A DNA stretch of 64,000 bases from Sipunculus nudus. Lineage: Eukaryota; Annelida; Sipuncula; Golfingiida; Sipunculidae. Location of the stretch: the NCBI GenBank assembly GCA_026874595.1, contig CM049306.1, positions 61,944,019 through 62,008,018 of the forward strand. Reading direction: 5' to 3'. Numbering within the stretch: the first letter of the stretch is position 1; every line of letters begins with the position of its first letter. The position numbers were made by a program, and so were the translations under genes. The notes beneath the pieces were generated by a model. The model did not search any database, was not told where the DNA came from, and saw only the letters and a list, made by a program, of their open reading frames with translations. This document shows positions 62,501 to 64,000 of this stretch, piece by piece.

Positions 62501-63751
62501 AATACATTACTTTACAGTCCCTACTGATAAATATTCCTAGCATATAAAACCACAAAATTATTCACAGGTCTGATAAAGCACATTAGACACTTCAATCTGA
62601 ATTTATTAAAAAAAATCCCTAAATGGTAAATTAACATCAAGAAAAATTAACAATAAACACTCAATGTGAACCTCTCTCCTATACAAATAAAAAATATTAA
62701 TTATAAGAACACTTACTTTCATATTAATTCTCCATTGTCAGTGTTGCCACAATATCCCAAGATAGGGGCAAAACTGCAGCTTTAGTAATTAGGCTCCATG
62801 ACCTTATATTCATTAAAATGCTAAATAGGAGGAGCCACATGCATAGTTCAACATCTAAAATTATCCAAGATCAATGGCACATTTAATTTAAAAATAATCC
62901 TTGAAGCAATTCCTGAGAAAGCAGAAAATTTATAATATCTCTACGCAAATTAATTAAAGGAAAATATGTATACAATATTATTACATAAAATTATATTCAA
63001 ATAAACCATAACATATTTTATAAATCCTGGTAAAATAAATTTATACAAAAACAAAGAATACTATAGACTAAATAGTGCATAATTAAATTTAGTAAACTAT
63101 TCTGCATGTTAATTGAAAGGACCCTTGAGTCCTGGAGGCTTGACCTTCCATAAACAACATATCCTGAATTAGCAAGACGTTGCAACATAATATATGATCA
63201 GACACTGGCCCGTAATGAGTTGCAAAATTTCTATAATATATCACAGGGAAAAGCCTTGGTGTCAAATTCAGCCCTGTCTGAAGAAGAGAACAAATACACA
63301 TAACAGAAGCCTGGAACTGTCAAACAAACCATGGCTTCTCCAATGTCCCCTGGGTGCTATATTAAGCATCTAGGCTGAGAGGAAGGCACACATGCCAACA
63401 GGCAAACAAAAGATCCTTAACTGATCATGGCCAATAAGCTAGTAACACCCTCAAGGCAGATATAAAGCAGCCAACTGAGGAATGCCAAGCAAACAATCTG
63501 GGCCAATACTCTGCTTTCTTCACCTCACATACAGTTGTGGGTCTGAAGCACTCCTCTGTGAACTGTACTCCAGGTATTGTACAATCACCACATCCCCTGC
63601 TGTCAAGTTTTCTTTATGACTACTGCTAAAGTAGACACCTGAATTCGTCTCGGAATCCTCACTTCCACAGACTCCAGTTTCAGTTTTTTTTTGGTCACCT
63701 GTTGGTGCAAATGTTTGAAGGAGTTCTCTTTTCCTTGTTAAGACTAAAGTT
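8458..63751 (-). CDS. KDM3B: KDM3-family JmjC histone H3K9 demethylase, 21 exons, 5' end outside the window
   Basis: The product is expected to be a nuclear Fe(II)/2-oxoglutarate-dependent demethylase that removes mono- and dimethyl groups from histone H3 lysine 9 and so activates transcription. Exons 2-21 keep one open frame over 7416 nt (2471 residues plus stop), with GT-AG boundaries throughout. Domain order from exon 2: N-terminal KDM3 fold (about 1-110), disordered middle with a Gln-rich run and a Glu/Arg helix (about 180-1580), Cys-rich zinc finger region (about 1640-1800), LRDLL motif (2009-2013), JmjC domain (about 2130-2450). Iron ligands His2273, Asp2275 and His2403 are all present. 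Vertebrates have three paralogues, KDM3A, KDM3B and JMJD1C. The C-terminal third reads most like KDM3B, but the length is closer to JMJD1C, so this is probably the single ancestral-type invertebrate KDM3. The first exon(s) and promoter lie above base 64000. Confidence 0.93.
9362..9496 (-). CDS. KDM3B: KDM3 exon 20: C-terminal part of JmjC domain
   Basis: A 135-nt exon (45 residues), phase 0 both ends: [20 protein letters not shown], then [20 protein letters not shown] and EDKLQ. The [12 protein letters not shown] and TQEFRHL motifs are near-identical to vertebrate KDM3B. Acceptor TTTGTTGCAG, donor CAG before GTGAGT. Confidence 0.97.
9929..10105 (-). CDS. KDM3B: KDM3 exon 19: JmjC domain with the third iron ligand
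   Basis: A 177-nt exon (59 residues), phase 0 both ends. It encodes [20 protein letters not shown], the typical KDM3 [12 protein letters not shown] motif, then [16 protein letters not shown]. His2403 (codon 9932-9934) in GAPHQ is the distal iron-binding His of the HxD...H triad, placed 130 residues after the first His, close to the spacing in human KDM3A. Acceptor TTTTGCTGCAG, donor CAG before GTAATT. Confidence 0.97.
10615..10754 (-). CDS. KDM3B: KDM3 exon 18: JmjC domain insert
   Basis: A 140-nt exon, phase 1 in and phase 0 out: [20 protein letters not shown], then [20 protein letters not shown] and RDLLNK. PGALWHI-(Y/F)-x-AKDA-x-KIR-(E/D)-LL is a KDM3 signature. The acceptor is TATGTTTGTAG followed by CTGCAG, so a second in-frame AG lies 6 nt downstream. 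Use of that site would remove two residues. The donor is AAG before GTAGCT. Confidence 0.95.
11269..11610 (-). CDS. KDM3B: KDM3 exon 17: JmjC domain with iron ligands His and Asp
   Basis: A 342-nt exon, phase 1 in and out (acceptor TATATTAACAG, donor GAAG before GTGAGA). It contains [40 protein letters not shown] and [20 protein letters not shown]. The HxD of the JmjC iron site is His2273 (codon 11345-11347) and Asp2275 (codon 11339-11341). The preceding TTN residues belong to the cofactor-site neighbourhood. Nothing suggests catalytic loss. Confidence 0.97.
12137..12780 (+). repeat. GGTGGCGCCACC-core repeat, duplicated unit, in the exon 16-17 intron
   Basis: The segment starting GAGTGATTTTA at 12137 recurs at 12413 with high identity over about 125 bp (offset 276). 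The perfect 12-bp palindrome GGTGGCGCCACC is at 12193-12204, 12322-12333 and 12469-12480. The block ends in a CpG-rich GCCGCGGCGGCAGTGGCGG stretch and an AAAACATTGTTTT inverted repeat. Related units occur at 49.5-50.1, 52.2-53.9 and 57.0-57.4 kb. Confidence 0.8.
12855..13740 (-). CDS. KDM3B: KDM3 exon 16: LXXLL linker and start of the JmjC region
   Basis: An 886-nt exon, phase 0 in and phase 1 out, after TTCTTTTGATAG and before GTGAGAATT. The first half is variable and includes the nuclear-receptor-box-like LRDLL at 2009-2013 ([13 protein letters not shown]), a position also occupied by LRDLL in KDM3B. It is followed by the helical [13 protein letters not shown]. The last third is strongly conserved: [47 protein letters not shown] and [11 protein letters not shown], the lead-in to the JmjC barrel. 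Plus-strand open frames here are shadows. Confidence 0.96.
14297..14415 (-). CDS. KDM3B: KDM3 exon 15: post-zinc-finger segment
   Basis: A 119-nt exon, phase 1 in and phase 0 out: [20 protein letters not shown], then [20 protein letters not shown]. The family has a matching ALY-x-(I/L)-GD-(M/I)-(V/I)-H...W-x-I-x-x-NCPC stretch immediately after LMPTQIIP. The acceptor is TTATTTTAG and the donor is CAG before GTGAGC. The NCPC Cys pair is conserved and may close the zinc-binding region. Confidence 0.95.
14833..15105 (-). CDS. KDM3B: KDM3 exon 14: family zinc finger
   Basis: A 273-nt exon, phase 1 in and out (acceptor CTTACAG, donor AATG before GTAAGT). It encodes [20 protein letters not shown] and continues into [19 protein letters not shown]. 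The spacing is C-x2-C-x10-C-x2-C-x4-C-x2-C, with Cys at 1774, 1777, 1788, 1791, 1796 and 1799. A second [19 protein letters not shown] cluster follows, then [12 protein letters not shown]. In KDM3A and KDM3B this zinc finger is needed together with the JmjC domain for demethylation. All expected Cys residues are present. Confidence 0.97.
15589..15812 (-). CDS. KDM3B: KDM3 exon 13: conserved segment between Cys motifs
   Basis: A 224-nt exon (phase 2 in, phase 1 out). It reads [20 protein letters not shown], then [20 protein letters not shown], then [20 protein letters not shown]. The pattern KG-L-x-(V/I)-x-GF-S...LW(I/L)P...KYI(L/I)ANVGD(Q/K)FC matches the KDM3B segment linking the first Cys cluster to the zinc finger. 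Acceptor CTGTTCCAG, donor GACC before GTAAGT. The only long open frame on the opposite strand is a shadow. Confidence 0.95.
16116..16320 (-). CDS. KDM3B: KDM3 exon 12: first Cys-rich motif
   Basis: A 205-nt exon (phase 1 in, phase 2 out). It encodes [20 protein letters not shown] followed by [10 protein letters not shown] and a later [12 protein letters not shown]3 proteins share this block: (S)GxPFxQ(D/E)GSC...KCREC...CRFxxFRR. The Cys residues probably help co-ordinate zinc next to the main zinc finger in exon 14. Boundaries are TTGATTACAG and CGCAG before GTGGGT. Similarity to vertebrate KDM3B here is high, so the call does not depend on gene structure alone. Confidence 0.95.
16756..16864 (-). 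CDS. KDM3B: KDM3 exon 11: linker before the zinc finger region
   Basis: A 109-nt exon, phase 0 in and phase 1 out: [20 protein letters not shown], then [16 protein letters not shown]. The acceptor is CTTTCCTCTTTAG and the donor is AATG before GTGAGT. The basic GKKAKFKPP motif sits where KDM3B also has a Lys-rich lead-in to its first Cys cluster. Supported by phase and by sitting directly before an unmistakable family exon. Confidence 0.88.
17018..17888 (+). repeat. Interspersed element subtype B, short copy
   Basis: The left end is degraded (CATGGTCAATGACGCTCAGC). The interior repeats the block GGTCAC, TTTCAGGTTTCCAAGGAGAT and AATTTGTGCCCTGTTAA. The right end is GACTGTCAGTCAGCTCAGCT and then AA. 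About 0.87 kb, in the exon 10-11 intron. Confidence 0.7.
18349..18720 (+). repeat. Interspersed element subtype B, 3'-truncated copy
   Basis: It starts CAAGTGACCCATGGATCATG, then GTGCTCAGCTT, like other left ends. An interior with CAGGGTGCTCAAAA and AGGCCACCATGACCTTGTTT matches subtype B. No hairpin end is present before exon 10 begins nearby. Confidence 0.6.
18766..18900 (-). CDS. KDM3B: KDM3 exon 10: lysine-rich nuclear-localisation-like segment
   Basis: A 135-nt exon (45 residues), phase 0 in and out, flanked by TTTTTCACCCCAG and GTAAAAG. It reads [20 protein letters not shown], then several Lys clusters ending [12 protein letters not shown]. The clusters GKKQKRRK and [10 protein letters not shown] are strong candidates for nuclear localisation signals. 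The following exon starts in the same phase. Confidence 0.9.
18901..19822 (-). other. Exon 9-10 intron, nothing recognised
   Basis: A 922-nt AT-rich intron. No repeat landmark or RNA gene was seen. Confidence 0.6.
19823..21580 (-). CDS. KDM3B: KDM3 exon 9: second giant disordered exon
   Basis: A 1758-nt exon coding 586 residues (949-1534), phase 0 at both ends. The acceptor is GTTTATTTTCCAG and the donor is CAG before GTAGGT. It opens [21 protein letters not shown] short helical start ([20 protein letters not shown]) is followed by long Ser/Thr/Pro/Ala-rich sequence. A GRPKKPK segment within [14 protein letters not shown] resembles an AT-hook core and may touch DNA. Another conserved-looking island is [20 protein letters not shown]. 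No enzyme domain is visible. The frame and boundaries are secure; the function is an inference of flexible scaffold. Confidence 0.93.
21581..22606 (-). other. Upstream half of the exon 8-9 intron, nothing recognised
   Basis: Moderately less AT-rich in the first 600 bases (21640-22250). No protein or RNA similarity was recognised and the short open frames overlap one another on both strands. Confidence 0.5.
22607..24248 (+). repeat. Interspersed element family A, apparently full length
   Basis: The left end is CAAGGGACCCATGGGTCACA, then GCACTCAGCTGAA. The interior has a 12-base G run (23407-23418) followed by GGTAATATGAGAAT and TGTACACCTGGGACAACAGG, and later GTGTCATGGTCCAAGTTGGG. The right end is CTCAGCTGACTTTAAGTCAGCTGAG within a hairpin, then CTAA. 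1.64 kb, no coding capacity. Confidence 0.8.
24411..24760. repeat. Short-unit minisatellite (CAGCAGAGAAAATATCTG-type)
   Basis: About a dozen imperfect units built around ACAGAGAAAATATCTG, some with a CACTTCAGCAG spacer. Unit lengths vary from about 20 to 50 bp, so this is a degenerate minisatellite and not a spaced array with unique spacers. Confidence 0.8.
24911..25066 (-). CDS. KDM3B: KDM3 exon 8: disordered segment
   Basis: A 156-nt exon (52 residues), phase 0 at both ends, starting [20 protein letters not shown] and ending [10 protein letters not shown]. The acceptor is GTCTTGCAG and the donor is GAT before GTAAGT. Rich in Ser, Thr, His and Pro, with no recognised domain. The phase 0/phase 0 structure means it could be skipped without frame change, so it is a candidate cassette exon. 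Confidence 0.85.
25067..26176 (-). other. Exon 7-8 intron, portion next to exon 8
   Basis: Unrecognised intronic sequence with an 18-base C run at 25477-25494. No gene or clear repeat family seen. Confidence 0.5.
26177..28079 (+). repeat. Interspersed element family A, full length, with a 29-base G run
   Basis: The left end is CAAGGGACCTATGGGTCACT. The interior has the G run at 27177-27205, ATATGAGAATAACTGTACAC, and GTGCCATGGTCAAAGTTGGG near 27479. The right end has an extended GGAC minisatellite (near 27995-28025), the hairpin, and CTAA at 28076-28079. Its last 330 bases are almost the same as those of the copies ending at 2213 and 4190. Confidence 0.82.
28080..29584 (-). other. Exon 7-8 intron, portion next to exon 7
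   Basis: Mostly unrecognised. Bases 28320-28600 are clearly less AT-rich than the surroundings and open on both strands for about 105-111 codons, but neither translation has recognisable features or fits the KDM3 phases. Confidence 0.45.
29585..29801 (-). CDS. KDM3B: KDM3 exon 7: remainder of the Glu/Arg helix
   Basis: A 217-nt exon, phase 2 in and phase 0 out (acceptor TTACTCTTCAG, donor AAAAG before GTAATA). It continues the E/R/K/L-rich tract ([20 protein letters not shown]), giving an uninterrupted charged helix of over 100 residues across the exon 6-7 junction. The exon ends in a more ordinary amphipathic segment, [19 protein letters not shown]. The tract has too few hydrophobic heptads for a classic coiled coil and looks more like a stable single alpha helix. 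That is a composition-based inference. Confidence 0.9.
29802..31439 (-). other. Exon 6-7 intron, nothing recognised
   Basis: A 1638-nt AT-rich intron that splits the Glu/Arg helix coding sequence. No interspersed element, RNA or open frame could be supported. Confidence 0.6.
31440..33363 (-). CDS. KDM3B: KDM3 exon 6: giant exon with disordered region, Gln-rich segment and start of Glu/Arg helix
   Basis: A single 1924-nt exon coding about 641 residues (183-823), phase 1 in and phase 2 out. The first two thirds are Lys/Ser/Glu/Pro-rich and low in hydrophobics (for example [12 protein letters not shown]), with several nuclear-localisation-like clusters. Near the end is a Gln-rich stretch ([14 protein letters not shown]), then [20 protein letters not shown] nearly pure Glu/Arg tract ([20 protein letters not shown] onward) follows, predicted to form a long charged single helix that continues into exon 7. 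The acceptor is TTGTTTGTAG and the donor is GAAAG before GTAGGA. Large disordered middle regions are typical of KDM3B and JMJD1C, but the sequence itself is poorly conserved. Confidence 0.92.
33582..35252 (+). repeat. Interspersed element family A, diverged copy
   Basis: The left end is decayed (only GCTGAGCTGAATTT recognisable). The interior matches the 22.6 kb and 26.2 kb copies in order: ATACTGTGCACTTTTA, then a G-rich block near 34750 with GATATGAGAATAACTGTACT. The right end is AAAAGTCAGCTGAACTAA, with the minisatellite lost. Looks the oldest of the full-length copies. Confidence 0.7.
35253..37616 (-). other. Exon 5-6 intron remainder, no gene
   Basis: Unrecognised sequence containing a 15-base G run (36047-36061) and a 12-base C run (36253-36264), 190 bp apart. 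Several overlapping 60-100 codon frames on both strands show no protein character. Confidence 0.5.
37617..37764 (-). CDS. KDM3B: KDM3 exon 5: basic disordered linker
   Basis: A 148-nt exon, phase 0 in and phase 1 out, starting [20 protein letters not shown] and ending [12 protein letters not shown]. The final G joins AT of exon 6 to make Asp. The acceptor is CGTTCTTGCAG and the donor is AAAG before GTAATT. It is rich in Thr, Ser, Lys and Arg with no recognised domain. The call rests on splice sites, phase compatibility with both neighbours, and its location between exons 4 and 6. Confidence 0.8.
37765..43397 (-). other. Introns between exons 3 and 5, no gene or repeat family recognised
   Basis: Two introns (37765-40563 and 40671-43397) of ordinary AT-rich sequence. 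A plus-strand frame at 40906-41166 has no recognisable domain or splice context and is treated as chance. Confidence 0.5.
40564..40670 (-). CDS. KDM3B: KDM3 exon 4: linker after N-terminal fold
   Basis: A 107-nt exon, phase 1 in and phase 0 out, translating as [20 protein letters not shown] and then [15 protein letters not shown]. The basic ITPRRRAC stretch is the likely transition from the folded N-terminus to the disordered Lys/Ser-rich middle. Boundaries are CATGTTTCAG before the exon and TTG then GTGAGT after it. Sequence similarity alone would not identify this exon. Its phase fit on both sides and its clean splice sites are the main support. Confidence 0.82.
43398..43482 (-). CDS. KDM3B: KDM3 exon 3: N-terminal KDM3 fold, second half
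   Basis: An 85-nt exon, phase 0 start and phase 1 end, encoding [20 protein letters not shown] and then QMNLLGDG. It continues the exon 2 fold and matches the family pattern in which this segment ends in a D-P-x-L-(I/V)-x-(V/M) motif. The acceptor is TTTTTCTTTAG and the donor is GGAG before GTAGGT. The 5' 65 nt of this exon, the acceptor and some upstream intron are repeated perfectly at 43521-43621. Confidence 0.9.
43418..43621. repeat. Perfect tandem duplication, period 103 bp, copying part of exon 3 and its acceptor
   Basis: Bases 43418-43518 and 43521-43621 are identical over 101 positions at an offset of 103. The lower copy is the real exon 3 (acceptor at 43483-43484). The upper copy, which comes first in transcription, carries the same acceptor and the first 65 exon bases but no donor. 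If exon inclusion began at the upper acceptor, the frame would run CAG ATT CTG TGA, a stop soon after the duplicated segment. Either a very recent duplication or an assembly artefact. Confidence 0.93.
43622..48100 (-). other. Exon 2-3 intron, first part, little recognised
   Basis: Largely unrecognised. A left end of the interspersed family (CAAGGTACCCATGGGTCATA, then GCAATAAGCTGAA) occurs at 44851 and fades by about 45.2 kb without a right end. A homopurine/homopyrimidine G run sits at about 44550. No gene is supported. Confidence 0.5.
44851..45250 (+). repeat. Interspersed element left-end fragment
   Basis: It begins CAAGGTACCCATGGGTCATA, matching other left ends of the family at most positions. 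The following sequence is not clearly either subtype and no hairpin terminus follows. Confidence 0.5.
48281..48523. repeat. Inverted repeat, 33-bp arms with one mismatch
   Basis: Arm 48281-48313 (GTACTTTATGGTAACTTTTT, then GGCAATTTTTCAG) is the reverse complement of 48491-48523 except for one base. The loop is 177 nt. Neighbouring sequence on both sides also contains shorter related direct repeats (AATAATAAATT, TTCAGAC/TTTAGAC). Confidence 0.85.
49040..49350. other. CpG-rich, GC-rich islet in the exon 2-3 intron
   Basis: About 300 bp with roughly a dozen or more CpGs and near 50% GC, inside CpG-poor AT-rich intron. All minus-strand frames stay open for long stretches; one starts [20 protein letters not shown] and ends in a hydrophobic run. 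No family is recognised. Possibilities are a retrocopy or pseudogene fragment, a regulatory CpG island, or part of an uncharacterised repeat. Confidence 0.4.
49490..50105 (+). repeat. GGTGGCGCCACC-core repeat, about 140-bp units
   Basis: Units with GGTGGCGCGACC (about 49502), GGTGGCGCCATC (about 49784) and GGTGGCGCCACC (49928-49939) alternate with blocks such as GAGATATGAGCAATTTCATCC. It ends in AAAACAGTAAACTCTGTTTT, a 7-bp stem hairpin, like the related end near 12770. Confidence 0.7.
51278..54190 (+). repeat. Interspersed element family A, split by a nested array
   Basis: The left end is CAAGGGACCCATTGGTCACG, then TAGCTCAGCTGAATTTTGG. The interior resembles other copies to about 52.1 kb. 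The family's 3' block resumes after the nested array at about 54.03 kb (GGGGGCATCTAACTGTATGC, ACGGTTTCAAAACGTGTCAG, then GGACGGATGGACAGACAGAC). The terminal hairpin is missing. Confidence 0.6.
52239..53862 (+). repeat. Tandem array of about 335-bp units with hairpin-bearing ends
   Basis: Four units, marked by the AGGTGGC(G/A)CCACCTG core or its variant at about 52521, 52855, 53191 and 53517 (spacings 334, 336 and 326). The left boundary has GGCACCACAGGTGCC (6-bp stem) followed by CATAGTATCCCCAGAC. The right boundary has GGCACGACCGTGCC, then CATAGTATCTCCAGAC and the hairpin GTATCTCCAGACTATGTCTGG running to CGATAC. The matching end motifs suggest one mobile unit with an internally amplified core. 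Confidence 0.8.
54191..55994 (-). other. Exon 2-3 intron, portion next to exon 2
   Basis: AT-rich and unrecognised. Short open frames only. Confidence 0.55.
55995..56201 (-). CDS. KDM3B: KDM3 exon 2: N-terminal KDM3 fold, first half
   Basis: Encodes 69 residues, phase 0 at both ends. It starts after ACATTACAG and ends AGG before GTCAGT, a weaker donor than the others in this gene. After an acidic lead ([11 protein letters not shown]) comes [20 protein letters not shown], which matches the V-G-x-x-V-K-I-Y-x-x-x-G...W pattern of KDM3A and KDM3B upstream of their disordered middle. This beta-rich segment is part of the N-terminal Tudor-like region. It is used as residue 1 for numbering here because its frame is secure. 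Confidence 0.85.
56903..56986. repeat. Perfect 2-copy tandem repeat, 42-bp unit
   Basis: The unit starting TAGAATATCAGAGAAAAACA is repeated exactly at 56903 and 56945. Intronic, no coding consequence. Confidence 0.95.
57010..57360 (+). repeat. GGTGGCGCCACC-core repeat fragment
   Basis: GGTGGCACCACCAG near 57100 and GGTGGCGCCATC near 57337 are separated by sequence like that at 12.2 kb (GACAATGTGATTATG, ATCTATGGACATGCAAAATT). Confidence 0.65.
58530..59980 (+). repeat. Interspersed element subtype B with TGACCTTGAAGATCAAGGTCA repeats
   Basis: Six to seven imperfect units of about 120-150 bp carry TTTGACCTTGAAGAT-CAAGGTCA-ACCA and TTTTCAAACTCATC blocks. The sequence then becomes subtype B's 3' block (CTAATTTCAGGTTTCCAAGG, GATTTGTGTCCTCTTAA) and ends GAGTCAGCTGAACTAA near 59980. 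No left end is visible. Confidence 0.7.
60430..60570 (+). repeat. Family A 3' fragment
   Basis: TTTGAGTTTGGTAGGAGAAC, ATCTAACTGTATGCTGAATT and CAACGGTTTTAAAACGTGCC, followed by GGACAGACGGCCAGACGACA, match the family A 3' block. It stops before the hairpin, at the edge of the MITE. Confidence 0.75.
60581..61011. mobile_element. MITE with imperfect terminal inverted repeats, about 431 bp
   Basis: The left end CTGTGGTTGGCTTCATATTC runs into GCGAGG. The right end is the reverse complement of CTGTGGTTGCTGTTTTGTTC running into GCGAGGG, so the arms match over about 28 bp with few differences. Inside are several TTCGCGA motifs. No transposase frame is present. Target duplications are not obvious. 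It sits directly after a family A 3' fragment, in the exon 1-2 intron. Confidence 0.8.
61013..63528 (-). other. Exon 1-2 intron, portion next to exon 1, nothing recognised
   Basis: AT-rich sequence with scattered short open frames. No repeat landmark, RNA gene or additional KDM3 exon could be supported. Confidence 0.5.
63529..63751 (-). CDS. KDM3B: KDM3 exon 1 of window (5' boundary uncertain)
   Basis: An open minus-strand frame ends at a good donor (TAT then GTGAGG, phase 0), which joins in frame to exon 2. The segment GDVVIVQYL resembles the conserved V-V-x-V-x-Y-L stretch in the N-terminal part of KDM3A, KDM3B and JMJD1C. It sits a plausible distance upstream of the fold that continues in exon 2. 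Three possible acceptors place the upper end at 63751, 63743 or 63698; the last follows TTTGCACCAACAG. The region before GDVV is Ser/Thr/Glu-rich and not recognisably conserved. An in-frame ATG exists further upstream at about 63767, but a true start there would lack the usual N-terminal KDM3 segment. The intron to exon 2 is 7.3 kb, so another small exon could be missing. Confidence 0.5.
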
Positions 63752-64000
63752 CTAAAAGTGTAATACTTCACCATACTAAGGATAACCACCCATCTGTTTG
63801 GTGAATAATATGTATCATCATTTACCTGATTGTGAATTTGATTAAAAAAATTATAAAGGAGAATTATCACAGACACTTTGTTCTTAAATCATATTAAAAC
63901 CACTGTCCAAGCAGGACTTGTGTTTTTTGCAGCAAAACAAGTGCTACTTTTACAGGACTCGGGGTGATCCTGTTGATGATATTTAATAACCCATGGGCCA
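63752..64000 (-). other. Upstream intron of KDM3 at window edge
   Basis: AT-rich sequence above exon 1, without recognisable coding similarity. The gene must continue beyond the window because the N-terminal part of the KDM3 fold and a start codon in context are missing. Confidence 0.5.

Overview
The window is animal nuclear DNA that is AT-rich and repeat-dense. It is dominated by the 3' part of one very long, minus-strand, intron-rich gene encoding a KDM3-family (JMJD1/JHDM2) histone H3K9 demethylase. Small GT-AG exons lie in large introns filled with diverged interspersed repeats, and there are no bacterial-style gene clusters. The repeat style suggests a mollusc, most likely a bivalve: GACGGACGGACGG minisatellites, GGTGGCGCCACC palindromes, and elements ending in AGTCAGCTGAGCTAA. 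That is a recollection-based inference and could not be checked against a database.

Gene layout, in transcription order from high to low coordinates: exon 1 (about 63.5-63.75 kb, less certain), then exons 2-21 at 56.2, 43.5, 40.7, 37.8, 33.4, 29.8, 25.1, 21.6, 18.9, 16.9, 16.3, 15.8, 15.1, 14.4, 13.7, 11.6, 10.75, 10.1, 9.5 and 8.5 kb. The stop codon is at 8458-8460. Exons 2-21 join in one continuous frame across every junction: 7416 nt, or 2471 residues plus stop. Residue numbers below count from the first residue of exon 2. The true N-terminus, first exon(s) and promoter lie beyond base 64000.

Protein layout: an N-terminal KDM3 fold (exons 1-4), a very long disordered Lys/Ser/Pro/Thr-rich middle with a Gln-rich stretch and an uninterrupted Glu/Arg helix (exons 6-7), and a second long disordered exon (exon 9). 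Next come basic nuclear-localisation-like stretches (exon 10), the Cys-rich zinc finger region (exons 12-14), an LXXLL motif (exon 16), and the JmjC catalytic domain (exons 16-20) with an intact HxD...H iron triad. The zinc finger and JmjC domain act together in this family to remove mono- and dimethyl marks from H3K9.

Everything else appears non-coding. The main occupants are: (a) a family of 1.6-2.4 kb interspersed elements with a palindromic left end and a right-end hairpin plus CTAA, in two internal subtypes, with every recognised copy in the same orientation, antisense to the gene; (b) a 4-copy array of about 335 bp with hairpin ends, apparently nested inside one of those elements; (c) a 431-bp inverted-repeat MITE; (d) GGTGGCGCCACC-core repeats; (e) poly-G/C runs of up to 29 bases; and (f) a 103-bp tandem duplication that copies the 5' half of exon 3 with its splice acceptor. 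No rRNA, tRNA, CRISPR array or second convincing protein-coding gene was recognised.
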